Positions 1-5,711 of a DNA stretch of 5,711 bases are shown here, piece by piece (the first letter of the stretch is position 1; every line of letters begins with the position of its first letter). Made by a program: the position numbers and the translations under genes. The notes beneath the pieces were generated by a model. That model did not search any database and had not been told where the DNA came from. It saw only the letters and a list, made by a program, of their open reading frames with translations. The stretch comes from Bacillota bacterium (GTDB taxonomy: Bacteria; Bacillota_I; Bacilli_A; RFN20; CAG-288), in NCBI GenBank assembly GCA_003497225.1, contig DNJQ01000136.1:1-5711 (forward strand), read 5' to 3'.

Positions 1-280
1 CTGTTTGGACGGTACCGAGATACAACTTTAAATTGTATTTTGCATAGCAGTTTCCATAATTAAAATGATATTGATAGTTGGCTAAATTAAAGGAGTTTAG
101 CGAGGAAACAACTTCTAATTTACTATTGGGATTGCTTCCTAACAACAACTGACCCAACATGTATTTTTGTGAATCTAAATTCCATACTGAAAACGAGTGA
201 GTTCCCCTACTTACAAAGCTCTGCCTTGCATTTACCGATTGCATGTAGTCAGTGTACGAGTGTGCACCAGGGGAGGTGAT
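1..280 (-). pseudogene. 5'-truncated fragment of an unrecognised protein family (left copy), continuing beyond the window edge
   Basis: Read on the minus strand, positions 280 to 2 form 93 uninterrupted codons beginning ITSPGAHSYTDYMQ. In-frame stops lie immediately upstream (281-283 and 287-289). No start codon has a Shine-Dalgarno site; the only ATG (242-244) is preceded by none. I therefore read this as the later part of a gene that has lost its 5' end. It is coding-derived: its last 78 residues align gaplessly with the right-hand copy (5399-5711), with about 36 identities by my count. These include F-x-SRG, W, GxNxNSxLEVVSxLN and YLGxVQ blocks. Synonymous differences occur, including AGT versus TCG for the Ser of SRG. 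No transmembrane segment or catalytic motif is visible in it. The function is unknown. The YLGxVQ region faintly resembles C-terminal tails of gut-Firmicutes pilin-like or surface proteins, which is only an impression. The fragment lies about 25 bp from the proS promoter and is divergent from it. Confidence 0.7.
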
Positions 281-304
281 TTAATATTAACAATATCTTA
301 TTAG

Positions 305-333
305 TTTAAATTTTAATATAGATATTATATAAT
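305..333 (+). promoter_or_regulatory. SigA-type promoter of the proS-pepP operon
   Basis: A perfect -10 box TATAAT lies at 328-333. It is preceded at exactly 17 bp by TTTAAA (305-310), a four-of-six match to the -35 consensus, in A+T-rich surroundings. Transcription would start near position 340. That is downstream of the ATG at 338, which supports the later ATG at 362 as the proS start. No riboswitch or T-box leader fits in the roughly 20-nt leader. Confidence 0.6.
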
Positions 334-346
334 TAGCATGTTGATT

Positions 347-354
347 AAAGAGGT
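347..354 (+). promoter_or_regulatory. Ribosome binding site that decides the proS start
   Basis: The purine-rich AAAGAGGT is followed 7 to 8 nt later by ATG at 362. The upstream in-frame ATG at 338 has no comparable site. It would add eight residues not expected in the family. Confidence 0.7.
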
Positions 355-361
355 ATTTTAT

Positions 362-1801
362 ATGGGTGAATTTAAGAAAAATTCTACGATTACTCCAATT
401 GAAGAGAGTATGTCACAGTGGTATTCAGATGTATGTTTAAAAGCTGAATTAATGGATTATTCTCGAACAAAAGGATTTATTATATATCGACCATATGGTT
501 TTGCTATTTGGGAAAATATTAAAAACTGGTTAGATAAAGAGTTTAAAAAGACAGGTATTCAGAATGTTTATATGCCGTCTTTAATTCCTGAATCGCTTTT
601 TAATTTAGAAAAAGAGCATGTTGAGGGTTTTGCTCCAGAATGTGCGATTGTTACAACCGGTGGAAATAAAGAGTTGGATGAAAAACTTATTATTAGACCA
701 ACATCTGAAACTCTATTTTGTGATCATTTTAAAAACGTTTTAAATTCTTATCGTGATTTACCATTGCTTTATAATCAATGGTGCAATGTTGTAAGATGGG
801 AAAAAACAACAAGACCTTTCTTACGTGGAAAAGAATTCTTATGGCAAGAAGGTCATACAGTTCATGAAACTGAAAAAGAAGCACGTGAAGAAACTTTAAA
901 GATGCTTGAAATATATAGAAGCATGGGTGAAAACTTATTTGCTTTCCCATTTGTTTGCGGCAGAAAAACTGAGAAAGAAAAGTTTGCTGGTGCAGTTGAA
1001 ACATATACTATTGAAGCTTTAATGCCTGATGGACAAGCTTTACAATCAGGAACTTCACATTATTTTGGACAGGGGTTCTGTGAAAAGTTTGGTGTTAAGT
1101 TCTTAGGTAAAGACAATAAGATTGAATATCCTTATCAAACATCATTCGGTGTTTCAACTCGTTTAATTGGATCAATAATTATGATGCACGGAGATGATAA
1201 TGGGTTAGTATTACCACCAGCCATCGCTCCGATTCAAGTTGTTATTGTTACCGTAAAAGATGAAAAGGTTCCTGAACTTAAAGATTATGCTCGTGGACTA
1301 AAGGCTAAACTTGAAGAGATGGGCGTAAGAGTTAAGTATGATGAAACAGATAGAACACCAGGATGGAAATATGCTGAATATGAAATGAAGGGTGTACCAG
1401 TTCGCGTTTCTGTTGGTCCACGTGATAGAGAAAATGGCGTTCTAGAAGTTGTATATCGTTATAATGGTGAGAAAGTTTCTATCCCTGAAGAAGAGTTTAT
1501 TAATTCTATTCATGATATATTCAAGACTATTCACCAAGGTATGTATAATAAAGCTCAAAAATATTTGAATGAACATATCTATGAAGTACACACTTATGAT
1601 GAATTAAAAGATGTACTTTCTAATGGTCGCGGATATGCCAAAATGATGTGGGATGGAACAAGAGAAGTAGAAGATAAAATTAAAGAAGAATTTAATGCTT
1701 CTTCTCGTTGCATGCCTTTTGATCAAACACCATTTGGAGATGTTGATCCAGTCAGCGGAAGAAAAGCAAAATATGTTTGCTTATTTGCAAGATCATATTA
1801 A
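362..1801 (+). CDS. proS: Prolyl-tRNA synthetase, archaeal/eukaryotic-like type (ProS type 3), 479 aa
   Basis: This class II aminoacyl-tRNA synthetase charges tRNA-Pro with proline in the cytoplasm. In numbering from the ATG at 362, the catalytic domain spans about residues 15-290. It has the TSE proline/ATP loop (114-116), motif 2 starting RWEKTTRPF (145-165, with the EFLWQEGHT core) and motif 3 around GVSTRLIGS (263-290). The anticodon-binding domain is about 291-392, and the extra C-terminal domain (about 393-479) ends in the diagnostic Tyr. There is no room for the ~180-residue INS editing domain of classical bacterial ProRS, and the length is normal for the short type. In zinc-bearing homologues this C-terminal domain carries four Cys ligands. 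Here the equivalent stretches (about 430-438 and 461-466) have none, so the metal site looks lost. I chose ATG 362 over ATG 338 from the ribosome site and the inferred transcription start. It is followed after 12 nt by the peptidase gene. Confidence 0.95.
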   Translation: MGEFKKNSTITPIEESMSQWYSDVCLKAELMDYSRTKGFIIYRPYGFAIWENIKNWLDKEFKKTGIQNVYMPSLIPESLFNLEKEHVEGFAPECAIVTTGGNKELDEKLIIRPTSETLFCDHFKNVLNSYRDLPLLYNQWCNVVRWEKTTRPFLRGKEFLWQEGHTVHETEKEAREETLKMLEIYRSMGENLFAFPFVCGRKTEKEKFAGAVETYTIEALMPDGQALQSGTSHYFGQGFCEKFGVKFLGKDNKIEYPYQTSFGVSTRLIGSIIMMHGDDNGLVLPPAIAPIQVVIVTVKDEKVPELKDYARGLKAKLEEMGVRVKYDETDRTPGWKYAEYEMKGVPVRVSVGPRDRENGVLEVVYRYNGEKVSIPEEEFINSIHDIFKTIHQGMYNKAQKYLNEHIYEVHTYDELKDVLSNGRGYAKMMWDGTREVEDKIKEEFNASSRCMPFDQTPFGDVDPVSGRKAKYVCLFARSY

Positions 1802-1813
1802 TGGAGGAAAAAT

Positions 1814-3583
1814 ATGGATACAGAAAAGAATTTAAAAGCATTACAAGAAGAACTTGTTAGAAAAAATATTAAGGCTTATTACATAACCCCATCAGATGAA
1901 CATAATTCAGAATATGTTCCATCAAAGTATTTACAAGAAAGATTAGCGTTTTGTCCTTTTACTGGAAATGATGGAACTTTACTTGTAACACAAGATAATG
2001 CATATTTATTTACTGATGGAAGATACTTTATTCAAGCTGAAAAAGAACTTAAAGGATCTTCAGTAAATCTTATTAAACTTAATACAGCTGGTTATCCTTC
2101 ACTAGAAGAACTTATTTATAGTAAGGATTTATTTCCATTTGCTACTAACTTTAAAAGAATTAGTGCTGAACAAGCTAAAAATATCATACCAGATAATCCA
2201 GCAATGCTTGTTAATGCTGACTTCTCTTATCTTGTTGATATTAAAGAAGAGAAACATAACTCCTTGCTTTGGGGACTTGGACCAGATTTATCTGCATTAA
2301 CACGTGATGAAAAAGTTAATTTCATTCGTGATATTTTTAAAAAGTTAAAAGCACATTCATATTTAATAACCGATTTAACTGATATAGCTTATGTATTAAA
2401 TCTTAGAGGAAATGATATTCCTTGTACCCCAGTATTTTATTCATTCCTTTATATAGATGATAATTCAATTCATCTTTTTATAGATTTTGAAAAATACGAT
2501 ATCGATAAAAAGAGAAGACCAGATTTAATGGGAATAGATATCCATCCTTATAATGAAATCTATGATTTCTTCAATAACAAACAAGATACTGTAGTTCTTT
2601 ATGATCCTCGTTTTGTTAACTATGAATTATCAAGAAAGATTCTTCGTAGTATTACCGGACCTAATGTTACTAGATTATATAAGAGTGTTAAACGTGGAAT
2701 AGAAATTAAAAATATTCAAGATATACACGTGCTTGATGGCGTGGCAATGGTTAAGTTCATTAAATATGTTTATGAACATAAAAATGATGGATTAACAGAA
2801 TGTGAACTTGCAAAGCAACTAGAGCAATTCCGCTTAGAAGAAGATAGATGCTTTGATTTATCATTTGAGTCCATTGTTGCTGTAGATGCTAATGCTGCAG
2901 AAATGCATTATTCACCAACTGAAAGCAATTGCTCAAAGATTGACAAGAATAGTACAGTTCTTTTGGTTGATTCTGGTGGCCAATATTACGGTGGAACAAC
3001 CGATATAACAAGAACATTTATTTTAAAGAAGCCATCAGATGAATTACGTTATGATTATACTTTAACACTTAAAGCTGTTATCAATCTGTCAGACACCATC
3101 TTTATGGAAGGATGTACAGGTCAAAACATTGATATAAAAGCTAGAGAAATAATGTGGCGTGAAGGAATGGATTATAAATGTGGTACAGGCCACGGCGTAG
3201 GATATATGCTTTCAGTTCATGAAGGGCCTAATAGCTTTAGATATGCCCAAAGTCCAAACGGAGATAAATCAGCAATATTAGTTGAAGGAATGGTTACTAC
3301 TATTGAACCAGGAGTTTATAAAGCTAATAAGTATGGTATCCGTATTGAGAACGAATTAAACTGCGTTAACTATAATAGAAGTGAAACAGATTTATTCTTA
3401 ACTTTTGAATGTGTTACATGTTGCCCAATTGAAACAAAATATCTTGATTTAGATTTATTAACTGACTCAGAAATTGAATACCTTAATGGTTATCATGATT
3501 GGGTATTATCCAGATTAACACCATACTTTACTGGTGATGACTTAGAGTTTTTAAAGAAACTCTGTGCTCATGTTAAAAGATAA
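1814..3583 (+). CDS. pepP: Xaa-Pro aminopeptidase (aminopeptidase P, peptidase family M24B), 589 aa
   Basis: Aminopeptidase P removes the N-terminal residue from peptides whose second residue is proline, using a two-metal (usually Mn) centre. No signal peptide is visible, so it is cytoplasmic. Length and layout match the long, XPNPEP1-like form: two creatinase-type N-terminal domains (about 5-140 and 150-310), the pita-bread M24 domain (about 315-525) and the M24 C-terminal segment (about 530-589, with the LLTDSEIEYLNGYH stretch). All five metal ligands are present: Asp386, Asp397, His460, Glu498 and Glu512. The substrate-binding His469 (SVHEGP) is also there, so the enzyme should be active. 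A strong GGAGG (1803-1807) sits 6 nt before the ATG. The 12-nt gap from proS and the terminator right after the gene make proS-pepP a two-gene operon. Confidence 0.93.
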   Translation: MDTEKNLKALQEELVRKNIKAYYITPSDEHNSEYVPSKYLQERLAFCPFTGNDGTLLVTQDNAYLFTDGRYFIQAEKELKGSSVNLIKLNTAGYPSLEELIYSKDLFPFATNFKRISAEQAKNIIPDNPAMLVNADFSYLVDIKEEKHNSLLWGLGPDLSALTRDEKVNFIRDIFKKLKAHSYLITDLTDIAYVLNLRGNDIPCTPVFYSFLYIDDNSIHLFIDFEKYDIDKKRRPDLMGIDIHPYNEIYDFFNNKQDTVVLYDPRFVNYELSRKILRSITGPNVTRLYKSVKRGIEIKNIQDIHVLDGVAMVKFIKYVYEHKNDGLTECELAKQLEQFRLEEDRCFDLSFESIVAVDANAAEMHYSPTESNCSKIDKNSTVLLVDSGGQYYGGTTDITRTFILKKPSDELRYDYTLTLKAVINLSDTIFMEGCTGQNIDIKAREIMWREGMDYKCGTGHGVGYMLSVHEGPNSFRYAQSPNGDKSAILVEGMVTTIEPGVYKANKYGIRIENELNCVNYNRSETDLFLTFECVTCCPIETKYLDLDLLTDSEIEYLNGYHDWVLSRLTPYFTGDDLEFLKKLCAHVKR

Positions 3584-3627
3584 TTAATATAGTTTAATAG
3601 CAAAAAGTATTAATTGGAAAACGAGAT

Positions 3628-3673
3628 ATGTGTTACAAATTCAAAATTATTTTGAGTTTGTAACACATTTTTA
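3628..3673 (+). terminator. Rho-independent terminator of the proS-pepP operon
   Basis: The arms at 3629-3646 and 3650-3667 pair over 18 bp with a single T-G wobble, around a 3-nt TTA loop. One further A-T pair can form at the base. TGTGTTACAAA pairs with TTTGTAACACA in the outer stem. A run of five T residues (3668-3672) follows. The reverse strand lacks a comparable T tract, so termination should act on plus-strand transcripts only. It begins 44 bp after the pepP stop codon. Confidence 0.93.
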
Positions 3674-3692
3674 TAATTGAGAAAGGTGAAAA

Positions 3693-3854
3693 ATGTTTAT
3701 TAAAAGAACAAAGTATTTGACAAATATAAGAAGATTTTACGAATCAAATTTAATAAAAGTTTTATTTGGGATAAGAGGATGTGGAAAAAGTGTTTTATTA
3801 AATCAAATAAGGGATGAAATAATAAATCTACTAATGGGATTGGCACCTATATGA
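3693..3854 (+). pseudogene. Beheaded AAA ATPase gene (DUF4143-type, N-terminal fragment only)
   Basis: An ATG at 3693 with a Shine-Dalgarno site (AAAGGTG, 3682-3688) opens a 53-codon frame starting MFIKRTKYLTNI. It contains a Walker A P-loop, GIRGCGKS (residues 26-33), inside the IKVLFGIRGCGKSVLL context typical of AAA_14/DUF4143 ATPases, which normally run to about 400 residues. Family-like sequence continues only to about residue 45 (near 3825). The remaining codons come from the antisense of the neighbouring minus-strand family fragment, and a TGA stops the frame at 3852-3854. The Walker B, sensor and C-terminal domains are all absent, so this is a remnant of a lost gene. A TATAAT at 3672-3677 overlaps the terminator tail and could still drive it weakly. 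Its P-loop differs clearly from that of the intact ATPase at 3985-5256 (GPKFCGKT), so it belongs to a different branch and is not a recent duplicate. Confidence 0.8.
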
Positions 3855-3988
3855 AGTTGCGCAACACAATAATTATGTCGAGCAGCTGTCCAAGGGCAAA
3901 AGAAGTGTGTTCCCCTACTAGTAAAGACAGTTCTTACACTCGCCCCTCCCATATGGTCGGGGCTCGTGTAAGAAGCAAGGGAGGTTAA
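3824..3988 (-). pseudogene. Internal fragment of the same unrecognised protein family (middle copy)
   Basis: On the minus strand this frame reads LTSLASYTSPDHMGG at its start. It then aligns with the left copy through SRGTH, a conserved W, Y, QL and GxNPxS, gapless over 37 columns with about 16 identities by my count. Similarity ends near 3824, where the sequence becomes the beheaded ATPase gene. The open frame continues meaninglessly to a TGA at 3803-3805. The fragment's 5' end overlaps the stop codon of the ATPase at 3985. It begins at the same family residue as the left copy (LTS versus ITS). It has neither its own start nor its own end, so it is a relic or a silent cassette. It looks noticeably richer in G+C than the flanking genes. 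Confidence 0.65.
3931..3974. repeat. Imperfect inverted repeat (long hairpin) within the middle family fragment
   Basis: TTCTTACAC (3931-3939) pairs with GTGTAAGAA (3966-3974), and GCCCC (3942-3946) pairs with GGGGC (3959-3963). The two stems are separated by a 2x2 TC/TC mismatch and close a 12-nt loop. There is no adjacent T tract on either strand, so a simple intrinsic terminator is unlikely. It could still slow or end transcripts of the ATPase, which arrive from 3985. The left and right copies of the family do not form this hairpin. Confidence 0.6.
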
Positions 3989-5256
3989 TCTTTCAACATA
4001 TTTATAGGAACAACATATATTCCATCTTCTTTACGTTTATAAAGCGGCCCACATCCGGTAATAATCATCATGAAAGTTGGTTTAGAAATTTCACTTTTCA
4101 TTTCAATTTTGCTCTTTAAAAGATTTAATCTTTTAGCTCCATATTCAATTAAATCCTCTCCACCGAGTTTAATTTCAATAGCAGCCCATTGCCCATTATC
4201 CAAGTGAATCACTGCATCACATTCTAATCCAGCACCATCTCTATAGTGCTTAATTGTTCCACCTAATAGTTCAGCATAGATTCTTAAATCTCGTATTACA
4301 AAATCTTCAAAGAAAAATCCAAAAGAATTAAAATCTTTTAACAAATCATCGGGATATATACCTAAAGCTTGACAAGCAATTGATGTATCGGCAAAATGTC
4401 TAGTTGGTGTTGAAACTATTGTGGTTTTAGAGCGTATATTAGGACACCATGCTTCCATATCTTCAATTATATATATATCTTTTAAAGCTTCAGAGTAATC
4501 ATTAAATGTTTTTTCATCCATAGTTCTTTCATTTGATTGCTTAACATCATTTATCATTGTCTTCAAAGAAGCTTCAGTGGAGATATTTCTTGCATAACTA
4601 CGCAGTATCATTTTTAGTATCTCAGGTTTTTTATTTCTAAATCTTTCATTATCACTATCTTCAAAGGTAAATAAACCATCATAGTAATTTTTGGTGATGT
4701 CCAAAGATACTTCTTTATCATCGTTTATAGATAAAGGCCAACCACCTCGGCAAATTAAAAATGCTGTATCATTAATAGTAAAATCAGTATTAGGATCAAA
4801 ATATTCTTTATTTGAATCATTAAATAATTCCTTAAGTGAGACTTTTCCTTTTGATTCTAATGACTCAAATAATGACATAGTTCTCATTTTTAACGGTACT
4901 ATTCTACCAGCGCCACTATGTTGAATATATTTTTTGTCGGCAGGAGTAGAACTTCCTGTAAGTATATATTTTCCGAAACTATATTCAATATCTAAATCCT
5001 CTTTAATATAATTCCAAATATCTGGGACTTTTTGCCACTCATCTATTAAATGTGGTGTTTCACCAATAAGTGCCATTTTAGGATTAAAACGTGTTGCATA
5101 TACTAAACTTCGAGTATTAATTCTATAAATACTTTTTGAAAACATTGAACAGGTAGTGGTTTTGCCACAAAACTTAGGGCCAGACACAAGTATAGCTCCG
5201 GATGATTTAAGCTTGCGCTCTATAATTTTTTCTAGATATCTATTGTAATATTTCAT
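3985..5256 (-). CDS. AAA_14/DUF4143-type ATPase with PD-(D/E)XK-like C-terminal domain, 423 aa
   Basis: This is a complete, cytoplasmic P-loop ATPase of a widespread family whose cellular role is not established. The N-terminal AAA module shows Walker A GPKFCGKT (26-33), a Walker B-like LIDE (70-73), sensor-1-like YILTGSS (97-103) and a candidate arginine finger in GAGRI (Arg119), followed by the family-typical MRTMSLFES. The middle (about 165-290) is the DUF4143-like region, with LICRGGWP. The C-terminus resembles a PD-(D/E)XK nuclease fold, with Glu317, Asp347 (LECDAVI) and the Glu361-x-Lys363 pair in AIEIKLG. Whether it cuts nucleic acid is unknown. The ATG at 5254-5256 is preceded by GGTGAT, a partial Shine-Dalgarno, and the inferred transcript leader is only about 9 nt. 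The gene stands alone, with its own promoter and a repeat array upstream. Its stop codon abuts the middle family fragment. Confidence 0.88.
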   Translation of the reverse strand: MKYYNRYLEKIIERKLKSSGAILVSGPKFCGKTTTCSMFSKSIYRINTRSLVYATRFNPKMALIGETPHLIDEWQKVPDIWNYIKEDLDIEYSFGKYILTGSSTPADKKYIQHSGAGRIVPLKMRTMSLFESLESKGKVSLKELFNDSNKEYFDPNTDFTINDTAFLICRGGWPLSINDDKEVSLDITKNYYDGLFTFEDSDNERFRNKKPEILKMILRSYARNISTEASLKTMINDVKQSNERTMDEKTFNDYSEALKDIYIIEDMEAWCPNIRSKTTIVSTPTRHFADTSIACQALGIYPDDLLKDFNSFGFFFEDFVIRDLRIYAELLGGTIKHYRDGAGLECDAVIHLDNGQWAAIEIKLGGEDLIEYGAKRLNLLKSKIEMKSEISKPTFMMIITGCGPLYKRKEDGIYVVPINMLKD

Positions 5257-5271
5257 AGTATCACCGCTATT

Positions 5272-5300
5272 ATTATAAGTAATATTAAATAATTAATCAA
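5272..5300 (-). promoter_or_regulatory. SigA-type promoter of the ATPase gene
   Basis: Read on the minus strand, TTGATT (5300-5295) and a perfect TATAAT (5277-5272) are separated by exactly 17 bp. Transcription would begin near 5265, leaving an unusually short leader before the ATG at 5256. The -35 box lies 5 bp from the end of the tandem repeat array. Confidence 0.75.
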
Positions 5301-5305
5301 CCATT

Positions 5306-5397
5306 TTCCCATGATTTTCAATGCAAAATTCCCACGATTTTCAATTATAAATTCCCATAATTTTCAATTATAAATTCCCACGATTTCCAATTTCTTG
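5306..5397. repeat. Four tandem 23-bp direct repeats directly upstream of the ATPase promoter
   Basis: The units lie at 5306-5328, 5329-5351, 5352-5374 and 5375-5397 and are contiguous, with no spacers. All start TTCCCA, and three of the four continue YRATTTTCAAT; the fourth has TTTCCAAT. The tail is variable and A+T-rich. The outer units are more diverged than the middle two. The array fills the gap between the stop codon of the right family copy (5399) and the -35 box (5300). The 23-bp period is roughly two helical turns, which would put bound proteins on one face of the DNA. An operator for the ATPase gene or an iteron-like binding site is the likeliest role. Lack of spacers rules out a CRISPR array. 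Confidence 0.9.
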
Positions 5398-5398
5398 A

Positions 5399-5711
5399 TT
5401 ATATTTGAGGCCAACTGCCACTTTTGTCCGAGCCGGACTGGCCCATATTGGGATCAGAATTCCAGCCATTTGCCACGCTTTGGACGGCACCTAAATACAC
5501 CTTTGGATTTAATTTATTATTACAATATTGATAATCAAAATACCACATTGAAGATGCTAAATTAGGGATGTTTAGCATAGAAACAACTTCTAAATTACTG
5601 TTGAGATTGTTTCCTGAATTAATAGCTAATATGCAATATGCATATCTTGAATCATTCCACGTGGATAGTGCCCTAAATCCCCTCGAAGTAAAGCTATTTC
5701 TATTAGTTACT
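5399..5711 (-). CDS. C-terminal end of a protein of the same unrecognised family (right copy, partial)
   Basis: On the minus strand 103 codons run from the window edge to a TAA at 5399-5401. The first 78 align without gaps to the left copy, sharing SRG, W, NSxLEVVSxLN, NLA and YLGxVQ. After YLGAVQS comes a Gly/Ser-rich tail with SDPNMGQSGSDKSG, ending in WPQI. Because the stop follows a coherent tail, this is probably the natural C-terminus of the family. The N-terminal part lies outside the window, so I cannot tell whether the gene is intact. The tail looks like a low-complexity linker or anchor of a surface or structural protein, which is inference. No membrane segment or sortase motif is visible. 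It is codirectional with, and upstream of, the ATPase gene, separated from it by the repeat array and the promoter. Confidence 0.65.
   Translation of the reverse strand, partial: VTNRNSFTSRGFRALSTWNDSRYAYCILAINSGNNLNSNLEVVSMLNIPNLASSMWYFDYQYCNNKLNPKVYLGAVQSVANGWNSDPNMGQSGSDKSGSWPQI

Noticed and set aside
268..283. GGGGAGGTGAT on the plus strand as a strong ribosome binding site
   Set aside because: No start codon follows at a usable distance. The sequence is the reverse complement of the ITS-P codons at the end of the left family fragment.
338..361. ATG at 338 as the proS start
   Set aside because: It lacks a Shine-Dalgarno site and lies upstream of the transcription start inferred from TATAAT at 328-333. 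ATG 362 has a well-spaced ribosome site.
729..1004. A 91-codon open frame antisense to proS
   Set aside because: It lies wholly inside a conserved synthetase gene, has no family features, and its residue mix is that of an antisense shadow.
4691..4924. A 77-codon plus-strand open frame inside the ATPase gene
   Set aside because: It is antisense to well-conserved ATPase coding sequence, with no recognisable motif or convincing ribosome site.
5306..5397. CRISPR array
   Set aside because: Units are 23 bp and contiguous, with no unique spacers and no cas genes nearby.
5418..5452. Short palindromes GTCCG-AGC-CGGAC and CCCA-TAT-TGGG as a terminator or attachment site
   Set aside because: They lie within the coding tail of the right copy, have stems of only 4 to 5 bp, and are followed by no T tract.
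3824..5711. Middle and right family copies as two halves of one gene split by insertion of the ATPase
   Set aside because: The two pieces cover overlapping family residues (the SRG...GxNxxS core is present in both), so they are separate paralogous copies.

Overview
The window is A+T-rich bacterial DNA using the standard code: TGG encodes Trp and TGA acts only as a stop. Shine-Dalgarno sites are good, promoters resemble the sigma-70/SigA consensus, and there is a strong Rho-independent terminator. An archaeal/eukaryotic-type prolyl-tRNA synthetase fits a low-GC Bacillota or Mollicutes-like lineage, perhaps an uncultured gut one. That assignment is inference; the window holds no taxonomic marker.

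Layout from left to right. (1) Positions 1-280, minus strand: a 5'-truncated fragment of an unrecognised protein family, running off the left edge. (2) Positions 305-3673, plus strand: a compact two-gene operon, proS then an aminopeptidase P gene, with its own promoter and an 18-bp-stem terminator. (3) Positions 3693-3854, plus strand: the first ~45 codons of a DUF4143-type AAA ATPase, cut off where it joins a second, minus-strand fragment of the same unknown family (about 3824-3988). (4) Positions 3985-5256, minus strand: a complete 423-aa ATPase with an AAA domain and a PD-(D/E)XK-like C-terminus. It has a near-consensus promoter and, directly upstream of the -35 box, four tandem 23-bp repeats (5306-5397). 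(5) Positions 5399-5711, minus strand: the C-terminal end of a third member of the unknown family, with its natural stop codon, running off the right edge.

The proS-pepP operon is ordinary housekeeping with a shared proline theme. The accessory material around it is less ordinary. Three diverged copies of one protein module align without gaps across the core. Two of them begin at the same residue directly beside unrelated genes, and one is fused to a beheaded ATPase gene. This suggests repeated recombination, possibly among silent cassettes of a variable protein family, with DUF4143-type ATPase genes nearby. The repeat array beside the ATPase promoter looks like a dedicated control site.
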